This document shows positions 17,215 to 27,016 of a DNA stretch of 64,000 nt, in pieces (positions within the stretch are counted from its first letter, which is position 1; each line of letters starts with the position of its first letter). Source of the stretch: Roseateles_B sp041905785 (GTDB taxonomy: Bacteria > Pseudomonadota > Gammaproteobacteria > Burkholderiales > Burkholderiaceae_C); assembly GCA_041905785.1 (NCBI GenBank), contig JAYRKJ010000014.1, positions 1 to 64,000 of the forward strand, read 5' to 3'. Both the position numbers and the translations under genes were made by a program. The notes under the pieces are model-generated. The model did no database searches. It was given only the letters and a program-made list of their open reading frames with translations, and was not told the DNA's origin.

Positions 17215-17712
17215 ATGAGCGCGCCCACCCTGTCGCCCCTGCCTGCCGCCGGCCTCTGTCTGCGCCTGGACGACCTGAGCGATCCCGGCATCGCCGCCTT
17301 GCTGGAGGAGCACCTGGCCGACATGCGCCGCGTGTCGCCGCCGGAGAGCGTGCATGCGCTGGACCTGACCAAGCTGAAGCTTCCCGGCATTCGCTTCTGG
17401 ACCGCCTGGGACGCTTCGGGCGAGCTGCTGGGCTGCGGCGCGCTCAAGCGCCTCAGCGGCGCGCATGCCGAGATCAAGTCCATGCGCACCGCCACGGCAG
17501 CGCGCGGTCGTGGCGTGGCCCGCGCGCTGCTGAACCGGCTGCTGGACGATGCCCGCGCCCAGGGCCTGCTCCGGCTGAGCCTCGAGACTGGCACCCAGCC
17601 CTTCTTCGCGCCGGCCCATGCGCTTTACCGTGCGGCCGGCTTCGAGGTCTGCGGCCCCTTCGAGGGCTATGTGGAGGACCCCTACAGCCTCTTCATGACG
17701 CGCACGCTCTGA
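17215..17712 (+). CDS. GNAT-family N-acetyltransferase
   Basis: The 165-residue enzyme matches the size and order of PhnO/YncA-like acetyltransferases. EIKSMRTATAARGRGVARAL is the acetyl-CoA pyrophosphate loop (R/Q-x-x-G-x-G/A), followed by LETGTQPFFAPAHALYRAAGF and FEGYVEDPYSLFMTRTL at the end. The substrate is unknown, perhaps a small amine or amino acid. AAGGAA seven bases before the ATG decides the start. Confidence 0.85.
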   Translation: MSAPTLSPLPAAGLCLRLDDLSDPGIAALLEEHLADMRRVSPPESVHALDLTKLKLPGIRFWTAWDASGELLGCGALKRLSGAHAEIKSMRTATAARGRGVARALLNRLLDDARAQGLLRLSLETGTQPFFAPAHALYRAAGFEVCGPFEGYVEDPYSLFMTRTL

Positions 17713-17740
17713 GCGGCGCTGTGCTGCGGTGGCGTGAGCT

Positions 17741-18313
17741 TCAGCGCCTGCCGCTGCGCAGCAGAAGCAGGCCGCACAACAAGCCGGCGGCTGCGCCCGC
17801 CAGATGGGCAAAGGGCGTGATGGGCACGTCCCAACCGATCACCGTTCTCAGCGGTGCGCCCAGTGGCTGCTCGGACAGCAGCTTGAGCAGCAGCCCCAGG
17901 CCGATGGCCGCACCCAGCGCGCGCTCTCGTCCCTTGCGCTGCCACAGCATCACCACCAGCACGGCCACGCCGGCATGCAACACGCCGGACAGCCCGCCAT
18001 AGCGATGCAGGCCCGCCTGCAGCAGCAGGCCAAGCTGCGTCAGCGGCCAGGCGAGGAACCAGGCCAGGGTCGCCCGCCCGCCGGGTTCGCTGGCCCATCC
18101 CAGCAGGGCCAGCACGGCACAGCCGGCCAGGTTGGCCAGCAGGTGCTGCCAGCTCCAGTGCACCAGGGCGCCGCTCCAGAGCCGCCAGGGTTGATGCCAG
18201 ACGAGGTCGGCCTGCCAGTCCACGCGGCTGCTGGGCAGCACGGTGGTGGCGAGCAGGGCCGCCAGCAGGGCCAGCGCCGCGGCGGCGGCGCACAGGGTGG
18301 TCCAGGCGCGCAT
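17741..18313 (-). CDS. rrtA: Rhombosortase (intramembrane serine protease)
   Basis: The 190-residue, six-span protein is a compact rhomboid of the rhombosortase type. It has the catalytic GLSGVLHA motif (Ser about 109), a second catalytic His in PITPFAHLAGAAAG (about 170), and the early LVHWSWQHLLANLAG. Rhombosortases process proteins carrying a C-terminal GlyGly-CTERM signal during export by type II secretion. A matching substrate, a subtilase ending in a Gly run, one hydrophobic span and Arg residues, is at 51496-53223. The gene overlaps the glnE stop (ATGA), so it is probably coupled to glnE expression. Confidence 0.85.
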   Translation of the reverse strand: MRAWTTLCAAAAALALLAALLATTVLPSSRVDWQADLVWHQPWRLWSGALVHWSWQHLLANLAGCAVLALLGWASEPGGRATLAWFLAWPLTQLGLLLQAGLHRYGGLSGVLHAGVAVLVVMLWQRKGRERALGAAIGLGLLLKLLSEQPLGAPLRTVIGWDVPITPFAHLAGAAAGLLCGLLLLRSGRR

Positions 18314-21117
18314 CAGGCGGAGGTCCCGCTCGGGGCGAGCGCAGCGGCGCTTCCGTCCGGGAAGACGGCCTGCCAGAGCGCCAGCACCGCGGCGCGCAGC
18401 GGGGCGGTGCCCTGTGCGGCCTGGGCGGTCTCGTCCAGCGCGGTGCTCTGCTCGTCCAGGCGGGCGCGGTGCTGCAGGCGGCGCAGCTCGCGGTAGGCAT
18501 GGGCGGCGTTCTGCCCCACGCCTGCGGGCAGCAGGCCGGCCTCTTCGGCGCGTCGCAGCAGGGCGATGTTGCCGGCATTGGCCAGCAGCGCCGGATGCTG
18601 GCCGGAATGCGCCAGGATCAGGTACTGCAGCGCGAACTCGGCATCCATCATGCCGCCCGGGCTGTGCTTGACGTCGAAGAGCCCGGCCTTGACCGGCCGC
18701 GCCGCACGCACCTTCTCGCGCATGGCCTGCACCTCCTGGCGCAGGGCCAGCGGGTCGCGCGGGGCGGTCAGCACCTGGCGGCGCACCGCCTCGAAACGCT
18801 CGGCCAGGCCGGCATCGCCCGCGCAAAAGCGCGCCCGGGTGATGGCCTGGTGTTCCCAGGTCCAGGCGGTGTTGCTGCCGCGGCCGATCTGGTAGTTGCC
18901 GAAGGAACTCATGGAGGTCACCAGCAGGCCCGAGTTGCCGTTGGGACGCAGGGCGGTGTCGATGTCGAAGAGCTCGCCGGCGGCGGTGCGCAGGGTCAGC
19001 CAGGTGATGAGCTTGCGCACGAAGGCGGCGTAGACCTCGGGTGCGTTCTCGTCGGTGTCCTGCTCGTTGTCGTAGAGGAAGACCAGGTCCAGGTCGCCGC
19101 CATAGCCCAGCTCCTTGCCGCCCAGCTTGCCGTAGGCGATGACGGCAAAGCGCGGCTGCTCGCGGTGCTTCTGCTTGAGGCGCGACCAGGCCCAGTCGAT
19201 GACGCACTGCAGCGTGGCATCGGCCAGGGCGGAGAGGTCGTCGGCCACCTGCTCGACGGTGATCTCGCCTTCGACGTCACGCACCAGGGTTCGGAAGACC
19301 TCGGCATGGTGGGCGCGGCGCACGCTGTCCAGCAGCGCCTCCTCGTCGGCCTCGCCGTGCTGGGCCCAGGCGTCGTGGCGGGCCTGCAGATCGGCGATGA
19401 AGGTGGCCCCGTCGAAGCGCTCGTGCAGCAGCCGGGTATCGGCCAGCTCGTCGATCACGCCGGGGTGCTGCATCAGGTAGCGCATGGGCCAGCGGGCCAG
19501 GCCCAGCAGGCGCAGCAGCCGGCTTTGCACCGAAGGGCGCTCCACCAGCAGGGCCAGGTAGCTCTCGCGGCGCAGCAGGGGCTCCATCCAGTCGATGAAG
19601 CGCAGTGCGGCGTCCAGGCTGCATTCGCCGTCGCGCATGCCCAGGGCTGCACGACCGACCAGCTTGGCCAGCCGCAGGCGGGACTCCTCGCGCAGGTTCT
19701 GCACCCGCGGCTGCTGGGCCCAGCGGCGCACGGCACCGGCCAGCTCGGGCTGCAGCTTCTCCAGGAATTCGTCGGCGTCCACCGGCAGGGGCGGGCCGCC
19801 GCACTGGCCCTTCTTGCAGCCGCCGGCGGACGGGTTTTGGCCGTCGTGCAGCAGGGCGTCGAACTCGGTGGCCACCAGCTCGCGCACCTCGCACAGGCGG
19901 TCCAGCAGCTGGCAGGCGTCGGCGCTGCAGGGCAGGTCCATGGAGCGGGCGATCCAGCCGAGATCCTCGTCGCACCCGGGAAGGCAGTGGGTCTGCTGGT
20001 CGTCCAGGAACTGGATGCGGTGCTCCACGCGGCGCAGGAAGTCGTAGGCCTGGGCCAGCTTCTCGGCGGTGGCGGGCTTCATCAGGCCGCGCGCGGCCAG
20101 GCGTCCCAGGGCCTTGACGGTGGAGCGGGTGCGGATCTCCGGGAACTGTCCGCCGCGCACCACCTGCAGCAGCTGCACGATGAACTCGATCTCACGGATG
20201 CCGCCGCGCGAGAGCTTGACGTCATTGGCGCGCTCGGGCCGCCCGGCGGCGCGGCGCTGGGCCTCATCGCGGATCTTGCGATGCAGCTGGCGCAGGCCCT
20301 CGAAGACGCCGTAGTCCAGGTAGCGGCGGTAGACGAAGGGCGTCACCAGCGAGCGCAGCGCCACGGCGCGCGAGGGCGGCTCGCCGGCCTCCGGCTGCCG
20401 CGGCGCGACGACCCGGCTCTTGAGCCAGGCAAAGCGCTCCCACTCGCGGCCCTGGACCAGGAAATACTCCTCCAGCATGGCCAGGCTCACGACCGGCGGG
20501 CCGGAGTTGCCGTTGGGACGCAGGGCCAGGTCCACGCGGAAGACCTGACCATCCTCGGTGACGTCGCCGATCAGGGCATAGAGCCGCTTGGCCACGAGGC
20601 TGAAGTACTCGTGGGCCGAGATGACCTTGGGGCCCAGCGTCTGGCCGTCGTCCTCGTAGACGTAGATCAGGTCGATGTCGGAGGACACGTTGAGCTCGCG
20701 CCCGCCCAGCTTGCCCATGCCGACGACCCAGAACTCGATGGGCTCGCCGGCCTCGTCGCGGGGTTCGCCGTTGACCGCATCCTGCTCGGCGCGCGCCTGG
20801 CGCAGCGCGGCGCACAGCGTGACCTCGGCCAGGGTGGTCATGGCCTCGGTGATGGCCGGCATGGGGGCGGCCTGTTCGATGTCGGCCACCGCCAGGCGCT
20901 CCAGCACCAGGTGACGGCAGACCCGCAGGCTGCTGGCCAGGCTGCGGCCCCCGGCCTGCAGGCGCTCGATCAGGGCCTGCATGGCTTCGCGTCCGGGCAA
21001 ACCCGTGGGCAGCAGCGGCAACTCGGCCTCATAGCGGCGGCGGATGCGCTGCACGAAGCGGCTGTGGGCGGCGCTGGCGCCGCCGGTCTTCGTAAAACTT
21101 TGCTCCATGGCGCTCAT
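18313..21117 (-). CDS. glnE: Bifunctional glutamine synthetase adenylyltransferase/adenylyl-removing enzyme
   Basis: GlnE adds and removes AMP on glutamine synthetase according to nitrogen status signalled by PII. The 934 residues contain two nucleotidyltransferase domains. The N-terminal one carries GMGKLGGRELNVSSDIDLIY and the C-terminal one carries AYGKLGGKELGYGGDLDLVF; both keep the paired Asp metal ligands. The length agrees with the family (about 940). I chose the start at 21117 (MSAMEQSF); an upstream in-frame extension looks like leader sequence. It is divergent from yhdP. Confidence 0.93.
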   Translation of the reverse strand: MSAMEQSFTKTGGASAAHSRFVQRIRRRYEAELPLLPTGLPGREAMQALIERLQAGGRSLASSLRVCRHLVLERLAVADIEQAAPMPAITEAMTTLAEVTLCAALRQARAEQDAVNGEPRDEAGEPIEFWVVGMGKLGGRELNVSSDIDLIYVYEDDGQTLGPKVISAHEYFSLVAKRLYALIGDVTEDGQVFRVDLALRPNGNSGPPVVSLAMLEEYFLVQGREWERFAWLKSRVVAPRQPEAGEPPSRAVALRSLVTPFVYRRYLDYGVFEGLRQLHRKIRDEAQRRAAGRPERANDVKLSRGGIREIEFIVQLLQVVRGGQFPEIRTRSTVKALGRLAARGLMKPATAEKLAQAYDFLRRVEHRIQFLDDQQTHCLPGCDEDLGWIARSMDLPCSADACQLLDRLCEVRELVATEFDALLHDGQNPSAGGCKKGQCGGPPLPVDADEFLEKLQPELAGAVRRWAQQPRVQNLREESRLRLAKLVGRAALGMRDGECSLDAALRFIDWMEPLLRRESYLALLVERPSVQSRLLRLLGLARWPMRYLMQHPGVIDELADTRLLHERFDGATFIADLQARHDAWAQHGEADEEALLDSVRRAHHAEVFRTLVRDVEGEITVEQVADDLSALADATLQCVIDWAWSRLKQKHREQPRFAVIAYGKLGGKELGYGGDLDLVFLYDNEQDTDENAPEVYAAFVRKLITWLTLRTAAGELFDIDTALRPNGNSGLLVTSMSSFGNYQIGRGSNTAWTWEHQAITRARFCAGDAGLAERFEAVRRQVLTAPRDPLALRQEVQAMREKVRAARPVKAGLFDVKHSPGGMMDAEFALQYLILAHSGQHPALLANAGNIALLRRAEEAGLLPAGVGQNAAHAYRELRRLQHRARLDEQSTALDETAQAAQGTAPLRAAVLALWQAVFPDGSAAALAPSGTSA

Positions 21118-21257
21118 GGCTGGGATGCCCCTGGGTAAGATGCCAGGGCATTCCACGAGCGAAGGGCTGCCATGCGCATCAGCACGCATGCCGGCCGAGG
21201 CTTCGAATCAAAACTCATGGTGTCCACTGCCGATTCCCGGCCTCTCGTGCCTCTGTC

Positions 21258-24200
21258 ATGTCTTCGCTGATAGCCCGATCGCTTGCCGTCGTCCGTCACC
21301 CGCTGCGGTGGACGCGCCGCTGCCTGCGCTGGGCGATCATGAGCCTGCTGCTGCTGTGCACCTTGCTGCTGGCGGCCTGGCTCACGCTTCACTGGGCGAT
21401 TCTGCCGCAGCTGGATCGCTGGCGTGAGCCGTTGGAGCAACAAGCCTCAAAGGCCCTGGGGTTGAAGGCCCAGATCGGCCGTCTGGAGGCCGAGCCCGGC
21501 GCCTGGCTGCCTGCCCTGACCCTGCATGATCTGCGGCTCAGCGACGCCCAGGGCCGCACGGCCCTGCGTCTGCCCGAGGTCAAGGCGGTGCTGTCGCTGC
21601 GCTCGCTCTATGCGCTGGAGATCCGCTTTGCCCAGCTGCTGATCAGCAAGCCGGAGCTGGAGCTGCGGCGGGACCGAAACGGTCGCATCTTCGTCGCGGG
21701 CCTGGACATCGCGGAGGGCGAGCGCGCCACTGACGGCGCCGAGCTGGCCGACTGGTTCTTCTCACAACCCGAGTTCGTGATCCGTCAGGGGCGCATCCGC
21801 TGGGTGGACGAAAAGCGCCAGGCGCCGCCGCTGGAGCTCAGCGGCCTGGACCTGGTGATGCGCAACGGGCTGCTGCGCCACGACCTGCGCCTGGACGCCA
21901 CCCCGCCCGCCGCCTGGGGTCAGGCCTTGAGTCTGCGCGGGCGCTTCAGCCAGGGCCTGCTGCGCCGGCCCAGCGAATTCCAGCGCTGGAGCGGCGAGCT
22001 CTTTGCCGACCTGCCGCGGGCCGATGTGCGCGAGCTGCGCCGCTATCTGGACCTGCCGTTTGAGCTGTCCGAGGGCGATGGCGCGCTGCGCGCCTGGGCC
22101 GAGATCCGCGAAGGCCAGCCACAGGCCCTGACCCTGGACATGGCGCTGCGCTCGGTGCGCATGCGCCTTTCGCCACGGGTCGAGGTGCTGGACCTGGGCG
22201 GCATCGCCGGCCGCCTGGAGCTGCGCCGCAGCGGCCCGCAGCTGACCCTGGCTGCCAAGCAGCTGGGCTTCGAACTTGATGACCGCCTGGTCTGGCCGCG
22301 CAGCGATTGGTCGCTCAGCGTGACCGAGGCGCCGGCCAGCCGGCGCGATGCGGCCATAGCCGCGCTGCCCGGTGCGGCGACCGAGGTGACACCGGACGCC
22401 ACACCGGACGTCACGAGGGGCCCGGTGCCGGGCCGCATCGTCGGCGGGGAACTCAAGGCCCAGCGCCTGGACCTGGACCTGCTGGCCCGCATCGCCACCA
22501 AGCTCCCGCTGGGCGATCAGCTGCGCCGGCTGATCGACGACATCGGCCCCCAGGGGCAGCTCATCGACCTCAACGCGGGCTGGGAGGGCAGCCTGGACGC
22601 GCCCCACCGCTACCGGGCCCGCGGCCAGCTGCAGCAATTCAGCATGCAGGCGCAGGCGGGCGCCGACGCCCTGCACGTCGGCCGTCCGGGGCTGGATGGC
22701 GCCAGCCTGCGCTTCGAGGCCACCGAGCGCGGCGGCCAGGCCCAGCTGCACATTGCAGACGGCTCGGTGGAGTTCCCGGGCGTTTTCGAGGTGCCGCGCA
22801 TCCCGATCCGGCGCCTTTCCGCCCAGCTGGACTGGCGCATCGAAGCGCGTCCGCAAGGGCTGCCGCTGGTCGAGTTGAAGGCCAGCGAGGTCAGTGTGGC
22901 CAATGCCGATCTGCTGGGCGAGCTGGAGGCCACCTGGCGCACCGGCGCCGGCGAGGGCGTGGGGCGCGGCGGCCGTCTGCCGGGCCTGCTGGAACTCAAC
23001 GGCCGCCTGTCCGAGGCCCAGGCGGCCGCCGTCTGGCGCTACCTGCCCCTGGGCGTGGGTGAGCAGGCCCGCCACTACGTTCGCGACGCCGTGCTGGACG
23101 GCACGGCCAGCAATGTGCAGTTCCGCAGCCGCGGCGATCTCTGGGACTTCCCCTATGACCGCAGCAAGGACGGCCAGTTCCGCATCAGCGCCCAGGCCCG
23201 GGACGTGCTGCTGGCCTATGTGCCCAGCCGCGCCGCACGCGACGGCGCGCCGGCCTATGAGTCGCCATGGCCGGTGATGGAGCGGGTGCAGGCGGAGCTG
23301 CTCTTCGACCGCGGCAGCATGAGCATCCGCAATGGCCATGCGCAGGTGCTGGGCTATGAGCTCAGTGGCGTGCATGGCGGCATCCGCGATCTGATCCATC
23401 ACCAGGTGCTGGAGCTGGAGGGCAACGGGCGGGGACCGGCGTCGGAGCTGATCCGCTTCGTCAACGCTTCGCCGGTGAGCGAGTGGACGGGTAACGCCCT
23501 GGCCACGGCCACCAGCAATGGCCATGCGGGGCTCAAGCTGAGCCTGCAGATGCCGCTGGATCGGGCCGAGGCCACCCAGGTCAAGGGCAGCGTGCAGCTG
23601 CAGGGCAATGACCTGCGCCTGCGGCCCGACGTGCCGCTGCTGGGTGCGGCACGCGCGCGGGTCGACTTCGACCAGAAGGGCCTGCAGATCGTCGGCGGGC
23701 AGGCCCAGGTGCTGGGCGGCGATGCCAGCTTCGAGGGGGGCAGCCAGAAGGACGGCAGCCTGCGCTTCACGGGCCAGGGCACGGCCTCGGCCGAGGGGCT
23801 GCGCCGGGCAGGCGAGCTGGGTCTGCTGAGCCGGCTGGGGGGCTTCATGAGCGGCCAGACCGCCTACCGCCTGCAGCTGGGCGTGCGCAGCGGCTGCACC
23901 GAAATCTCGGTCCAGTCCACGCTGCAAGGCCTGGGGATGGACCTGCCGGCGCCGCTGCGCAAAGAGGCCGAAGCCAGCCTGCCGCTGCTGTTCCAGACCC
24001 AGCTGATCGGTCCCCAGCGCGACGAGCTGCGCCTGGAGTTGGGCAGCCTGCTTCGAGCCCAGTACCAGCGCGACCTCAGCGATGCCGAGAACCCCAGGGT
24101 GCTGCGCGGGGCCATCGCGATCGACGACCGGTTGCCGGCCCTGCCTGACGGCGGCGTGCTCTTCCAGGCCCGCTTGGGCCGTGTGCTGGCCGACCCCTGG

Positions 24201-25436
24201 CTGGCCGCCGAATCACAGCTGACGGGGCCCGCAGGCGCCGTCAGCGCCGGCGCGGTCGACGGCGGCTACGGACCCACGCGCATCCAGCTTCAGGTCCAGC
24301 AGCTGATGGTGGGCGGCCGCGCCATCAACAGGCTCAATGCCAACCTCAGCCGTGCAGACGCCTGGTCATGGCGCGGCGTGCTGGAGTCGGAACAGCTGGC
24401 CGGGCAGATCGACTGGCGCGACAACGCCGCGCCGCTGGGCGGACGCCTCTTCGCGCGGTTGAACCGCTTGTCGCTGCCCAAGAGCGAGGCCGACTCCGTC
24501 AGCCAGCTGCTGGACAGGCCCGACACGCAGGTGCCGGCGCTGGACGTGGTGGTGGAGGATTTCGAGCTGCGCGGCAAGCGTCTGGGGCGGCTGGAGGTCG
24601 AAGCCCAACTGCAGGGGCCGCGCCTGCCGGGTGGGCGCGAGTGGCGGCTCAACCGCCTGCAGCTCAAGAGCCCGGACGCCACGCTGAGTGCAAGCGGCCA
24701 GTGGAAGGCCGAGACCGGGCAGACCCAGCGCCGCACGCAGCTGGACTGGCAGCTGGACGTCGCCGATGCCGGCAAACTGCTGGAGCGCATGGGACAGGGT
24801 CAGGTCTTGCGCAACGGGCGCGGCAAGCTGCGCGGCCAGCTCGGCTGGCTGGGCTCGCCGCTGTCGCCCGACTACGCCAGCATGGCCGGCCAGCTCAATG
24901 TGGCGCTGGACGCCGGGCAGTTCCTCAAGGCCGATCCGGGCGTCGGGCGCCTGCTGGGCGTGTTGAGCCTGCAGAGCCTGCCGCGCCGCCTGCTGCTGGA
25001 CTTCCGCGATGTCTTTGCCGAGGGCTTTGCCTTCGACAGCTTCGAGGGCGACGTGCGCATCGAGCGAGGCCTGGCCCGCAGCGAGAACCTGCGCATGCGC
25101 GGCGTGCAGGCCCTGGTGCTGATGGACGGGCAGGCCGACCTTGCGCGCGAAACGCAGGATCTACGCGTGCTGGTCGTGCCGCAGGTCAACGCCGGCGGCG
25201 CCTCGCTGGCCTATGCCGCCATCAACCCGGCCATCGGCCTGGGCACTTTCCTGGCCCAGCTGCTGCTGCGCAAGCCCATGGCGGCCGCCGGCACCAGCGA
25301 GTTCCACGTGACCGGGACCTGGGAAGCGCCCAAGGTCGAGGAAGTGCAGCACAAGGGCGGCGTGCCCGATGAAGCGGCCAGCCCGCCTGCGGCGGCCTCA
25401 GCCCCGTCCCGCCCCGTCAGCCCTGTCAGCCCCTAA
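21258..25436 (+). CDS. yhdP: YhdP-family AsmA-like protein, phospholipid transport to the outer membrane
   Basis: The 1392-residue protein has a single N-terminal membrane anchor (about 24-46) and then a long beta-rich periplasmic body. An AsmA-like C-terminus carries LDAGQFLKADPGVGRLLGVL followed by SLQSLPRRLLLDFRDVFAEG, a hallmark of YhdP/TIGR02099 proteins. In enterobacteria YhdP helps carry phospholipids between membranes as a long hydrophobic-groove bridge. The last 30 residues are Ala/Pro/Ser-rich. The nitrilase-family gene follows after 10 bases, so both are likely one transcript, a common order in Burkholderiales. Confidence 0.9.
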   Translation: MSSLIARSLAVVRHPLRWTRRCLRWAIMSLLLLCTLLLAAWLTLHWAILPQLDRWREPLEQQASKALGLKAQIGRLEAEPGAWLPALTLHDLRLSDAQGRTALRLPEVKAVLSLRSLYALEIRFAQLLISKPELELRRDRNGRIFVAGLDIAEGERATDGAELADWFFSQPEFVIRQGRIRWVDEKRQAPPLELSGLDLVMRNGLLRHDLRLDATPPAAWGQALSLRGRFSQGLLRRPSEFQRWSGELFADLPRADVRELRRYLDLPFELSEGDGALRAWAEIREGQPQALTLDMALRSVRMRLSPRVEVLDLGGIAGRLELRRSGPQLTLAAKQLGFELDDRLVWPRSDWSLSVTEAPASRRDAAIAALPGAATEVTPDATPDVTRGPVPGRIVGGELKAQRLDLDLLARIATKLPLGDQLRRLIDDIGPQGQLIDLNAGWEGSLDAPHRYRARGQLQQFSMQAQAGADALHVGRPGLDGASLRFEATERGGQAQLHIADGSVEFPGVFEVPRIPIRRLSAQLDWRIEARPQGLPLVELKASEVSVANADLLGELEATWRTGAGEGVGRGGRLPGLLELNGRLSEAQAAAVWRYLPLGVGEQARHYVRDAVLDGTASNVQFRSRGDLWDFPYDRSKDGQFRISAQARDVLLAYVPSRAARDGAPAYESPWPVMERVQAELLFDRGSMSIRNGHAQVLGYELSGVHGGIRDLIHHQVLELEGNGRGPASELIRFVNASPVSEWTGNALATATSNGHAGLKLSLQMPLDRAEATQVKGSVQLQGNDLRLRPDVPLLGAARARVDFDQKGLQIVGGQAQVLGGDASFEGGSQKDGSLRFTGQGTASAEGLRRAGELGLLSRLGGFMSGQTAYRLQLGVRSGCTEISVQSTLQGLGMDLPAPLRKEAEASLPLLFQTQLIGPQRDELRLELGSLLRAQYQRDLSDAENPRVLRGAIAIDDRLPALPDGGVLFQARLGRVLADPWLAAESQLTGPAGAVSAGAVDGGYGPTRIQLQVQQLMVGGRAINRLNANLSRADAWSWRGVLESEQLAGQIDWRDNAAPLGGRLFARLNRLSLPKSEADSVSQLLDRPDTQVPALDVVVEDFELRGKRLGRLEVEAQLQGPRLPGGREWRLNRLQLKSPDATLSASGQWKAETGQTQRRTQLDWQLDVADAGKLLERMGQGQVLRNGRGKLRGQLGWLGSPLSPDYASMAGQLNVALDAGQFLKADPGVGRLLGVLSLQSLPRRLLLDFRDVFAEGFAFDSFEGDVRIERGLARSENLRMRGVQALVLMDGQADLARETQDLRVLVVPQVNAGGASLAYAAINPAIGLGTFLAQLLLRKPMAAAGTSEFHVTGTWEAPKVEEVQHKGGVPDEAASPPAAASAPSRPVSPVSP

Positions 25437-25446
25437 GGAGTGTTAC

Positions 25447-26301
25447 ATGAAGATCGCCGCCATCCAGATGGTGTCCACCCCCGACGCTGCGCGCAACCTG
25501 GCGCGCGCCTGCGAACTGATCGCCCAGGCCGCCGCCGCCGGCGCCGAGGCCGTGGCCCTGCCCGAGTACTTCTGCCTGATGGGCCTGCAGGACCGCGACA
25601 AGCTTGCCATCGCCGAGCCGGATCTGGCCCTGGACGCCGGTGCCGCCGCTCCGCTGCAGCGCGCCCTCGCGCAGGCGGCCCGCGAGCTGGGCCTGTGGGT
25701 GCTGGGCGGCACGCTGCCCATCGCCTGCGAGGGCGCGGCGGCGGGCCAGCGCGTGCGCAATAGCGTCTGCGTCTATGCGCCCGACGGCCAGCGCGCGGCG
25801 CGCTACGACAAGATTCATCTTTTCCGCTTCAACAACGGCCGCGAGGCCTATGACGAGGGTCAGGTGCTGGAGCGCGGCGAGCGGCCCGTGGTCGTGGACC
25901 TCAAGGCGCGCGACGGGCGGGTCTGGCGCACGGGGCTGTCGGTCTGCTACGACCTGCGTTTTCCCGAGCTGTTTCGCGCCATGAGCTTCATGCCGGGCCA
26001 GCCGCCCTGCGATCTCATCGCGGTGCCGGCCGCTTTTACCTACACCACGGGCGAAGCCCATTGGGAATTGCTGCTGCGCGCCCGCGCGGTCGAGAACCAG
26101 GCCTATGTGATCGCCCCGGCGCAAGGCGGCCAACACGAGAATGGTCGCCGGACCTGGGGGCACAGCATGATCATCGACCCCTGGGGCCAGGTGCTGGCCT
26201 GCCAGGCCGAAGGCGAGGGCGTGGTGATGGCCGAGCTGGACGGCCAGCGCCTGGCTGCCGTTCGCACCCAGTTGCCGGCGCTGCAGCACCGCCTGCTCTG
26301 A
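25447..26301 (+). CDS. Carbon-nitrogen hydrolase (nitrilase superfamily, Nit1/omega-amidase-like)
   Basis: The 284-residue enzyme carries the Glu-Lys-Cys triad of the nitrilase superfamily: LPEYFCLMG (Glu), YDKIHLFRF (Lys) and GLSVCYDLRFPELFR (Cys). The YDKIHLFRF and CYDLRFPELFR context fits the Nit1-like group, which deaminates deaminated glutathione or acts as an omega-amidase. The start at 25447 has a strong AAGGAG, and the gene lies ten bases after yhdP. Confidence 0.87.
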   Translation: MKIAAIQMVSTPDAARNLARACELIAQAAAAGAEAVALPEYFCLMGLQDRDKLAIAEPDLALDAGAAAPLQRALAQAARELGLWVLGGTLPIACEGAAAGQRVRNSVCVYAPDGQRAARYDKIHLFRFNNGREAYDEGQVLERGERPVVVDLKARDGRVWRTGLSVCYDLRFPELFRAMSFMPGQPPCDLIAVPAAFTYTTGEAHWELLLRARAVENQAYVIAPAQGGQHENGRRTWGHSMIIDPWGQVLACQAEGEGVVMAELDGQRLAAVRTQLPALQHRLL

Positions 26302-26395
26302 GGGGCTGCGCCTCGGGCCGTCCCGGCCTTTTCCCCCGCTTTTCCTGCCTTCGCTCGTGGGCGGATCCGGCACATTGGTCGCCTGGAGACCGTCC

Positions 26396-26956
26396 ATGAT
26401 GCGCCCCATCCTGCCCCTTCTTGCCGTCGCTGCCGCACTCGCGGCCCTGCTGAGCGGCTGCGGCACGCCTGCCGAGCCCACGCGCATGAGCCTGGGCGCC
26501 GCGGAGCAGCTGCAGCTGCGCAGCTGGATCCCCGAAGGACTGAAGGGCCAGATCCGCCTGGGCCAGGTGGGCGGCGGCGCCGAAACTTGGCGCTACTGGG
26601 GCTCCAAGATCAGCGACGAAAGCCTGCGCATCGCCATCGACGAATCGCTGCGGGGTGTCGGCCTGGCGGCGGTGATGCCGGAAGGGGGCCGTTACGAGCT
26701 GCAGGCGCAGCTGCTGAAGCTGCAGCAGCCCAAGGTCGCGGTCGATGTCACGGTGGCCCTCTACATCCGCTACCGGCTGGTGGAGCGCGCCAGCGGCAAG
26801 CTGGTGTACGAACGCCAGATGCGCCTGGTCCACACCGCGCCGCTGGACGCCGCCTGGCTGGACATGAATGAGCGCCTGCGCCTGGCCAACGAGGCAGCCT
26901 TGCACCAATCGCTCAATGCCCTGGTGCGTGAGCTGATCGAGCTGCGCCTGGGCTGA
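26396..26956 (+). CDS. Lipoprotein, possibly ABC-transport auxiliary type
   Basis: The 186-residue protein has a lipoprotein signal with lipobox LLSGC at about residues 18-22. The mature part is mixed alpha/beta (RYELQAQLLKLQQPKVAVDV, VALYIRYRLVERASGKLVYE) and resembles the auxiliary lipoproteins that accompany MlaD-like transport systems. I cannot assign a system because no mla gene is near. Two adjacent ATGs (26396 and 26399) are possible starts; GGAGA lies upstream. Confidence 0.7.
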   Translation: MMRPILPLLAVAAALAALLSGCGTPAEPTRMSLGAAEQLQLRSWIPEGLKGQIRLGQVGGGAETWRYWGSKISDESLRIAIDESLRGVGLAAVMPEGGRYELQAQLLKLQQPKVAVDVTVALYIRYRLVERASGKLVYERQMRLVHTAPLDAAWLDMNERLRLANEAALHQSLNALVRELIELRLG

Positions 26957-27016
26957 GGCGCCGCAGGACAATGGCGGGGCCAGCGCGCTGGCCTGCCCTG
27001 CTCTTGGGAGCCCGCC

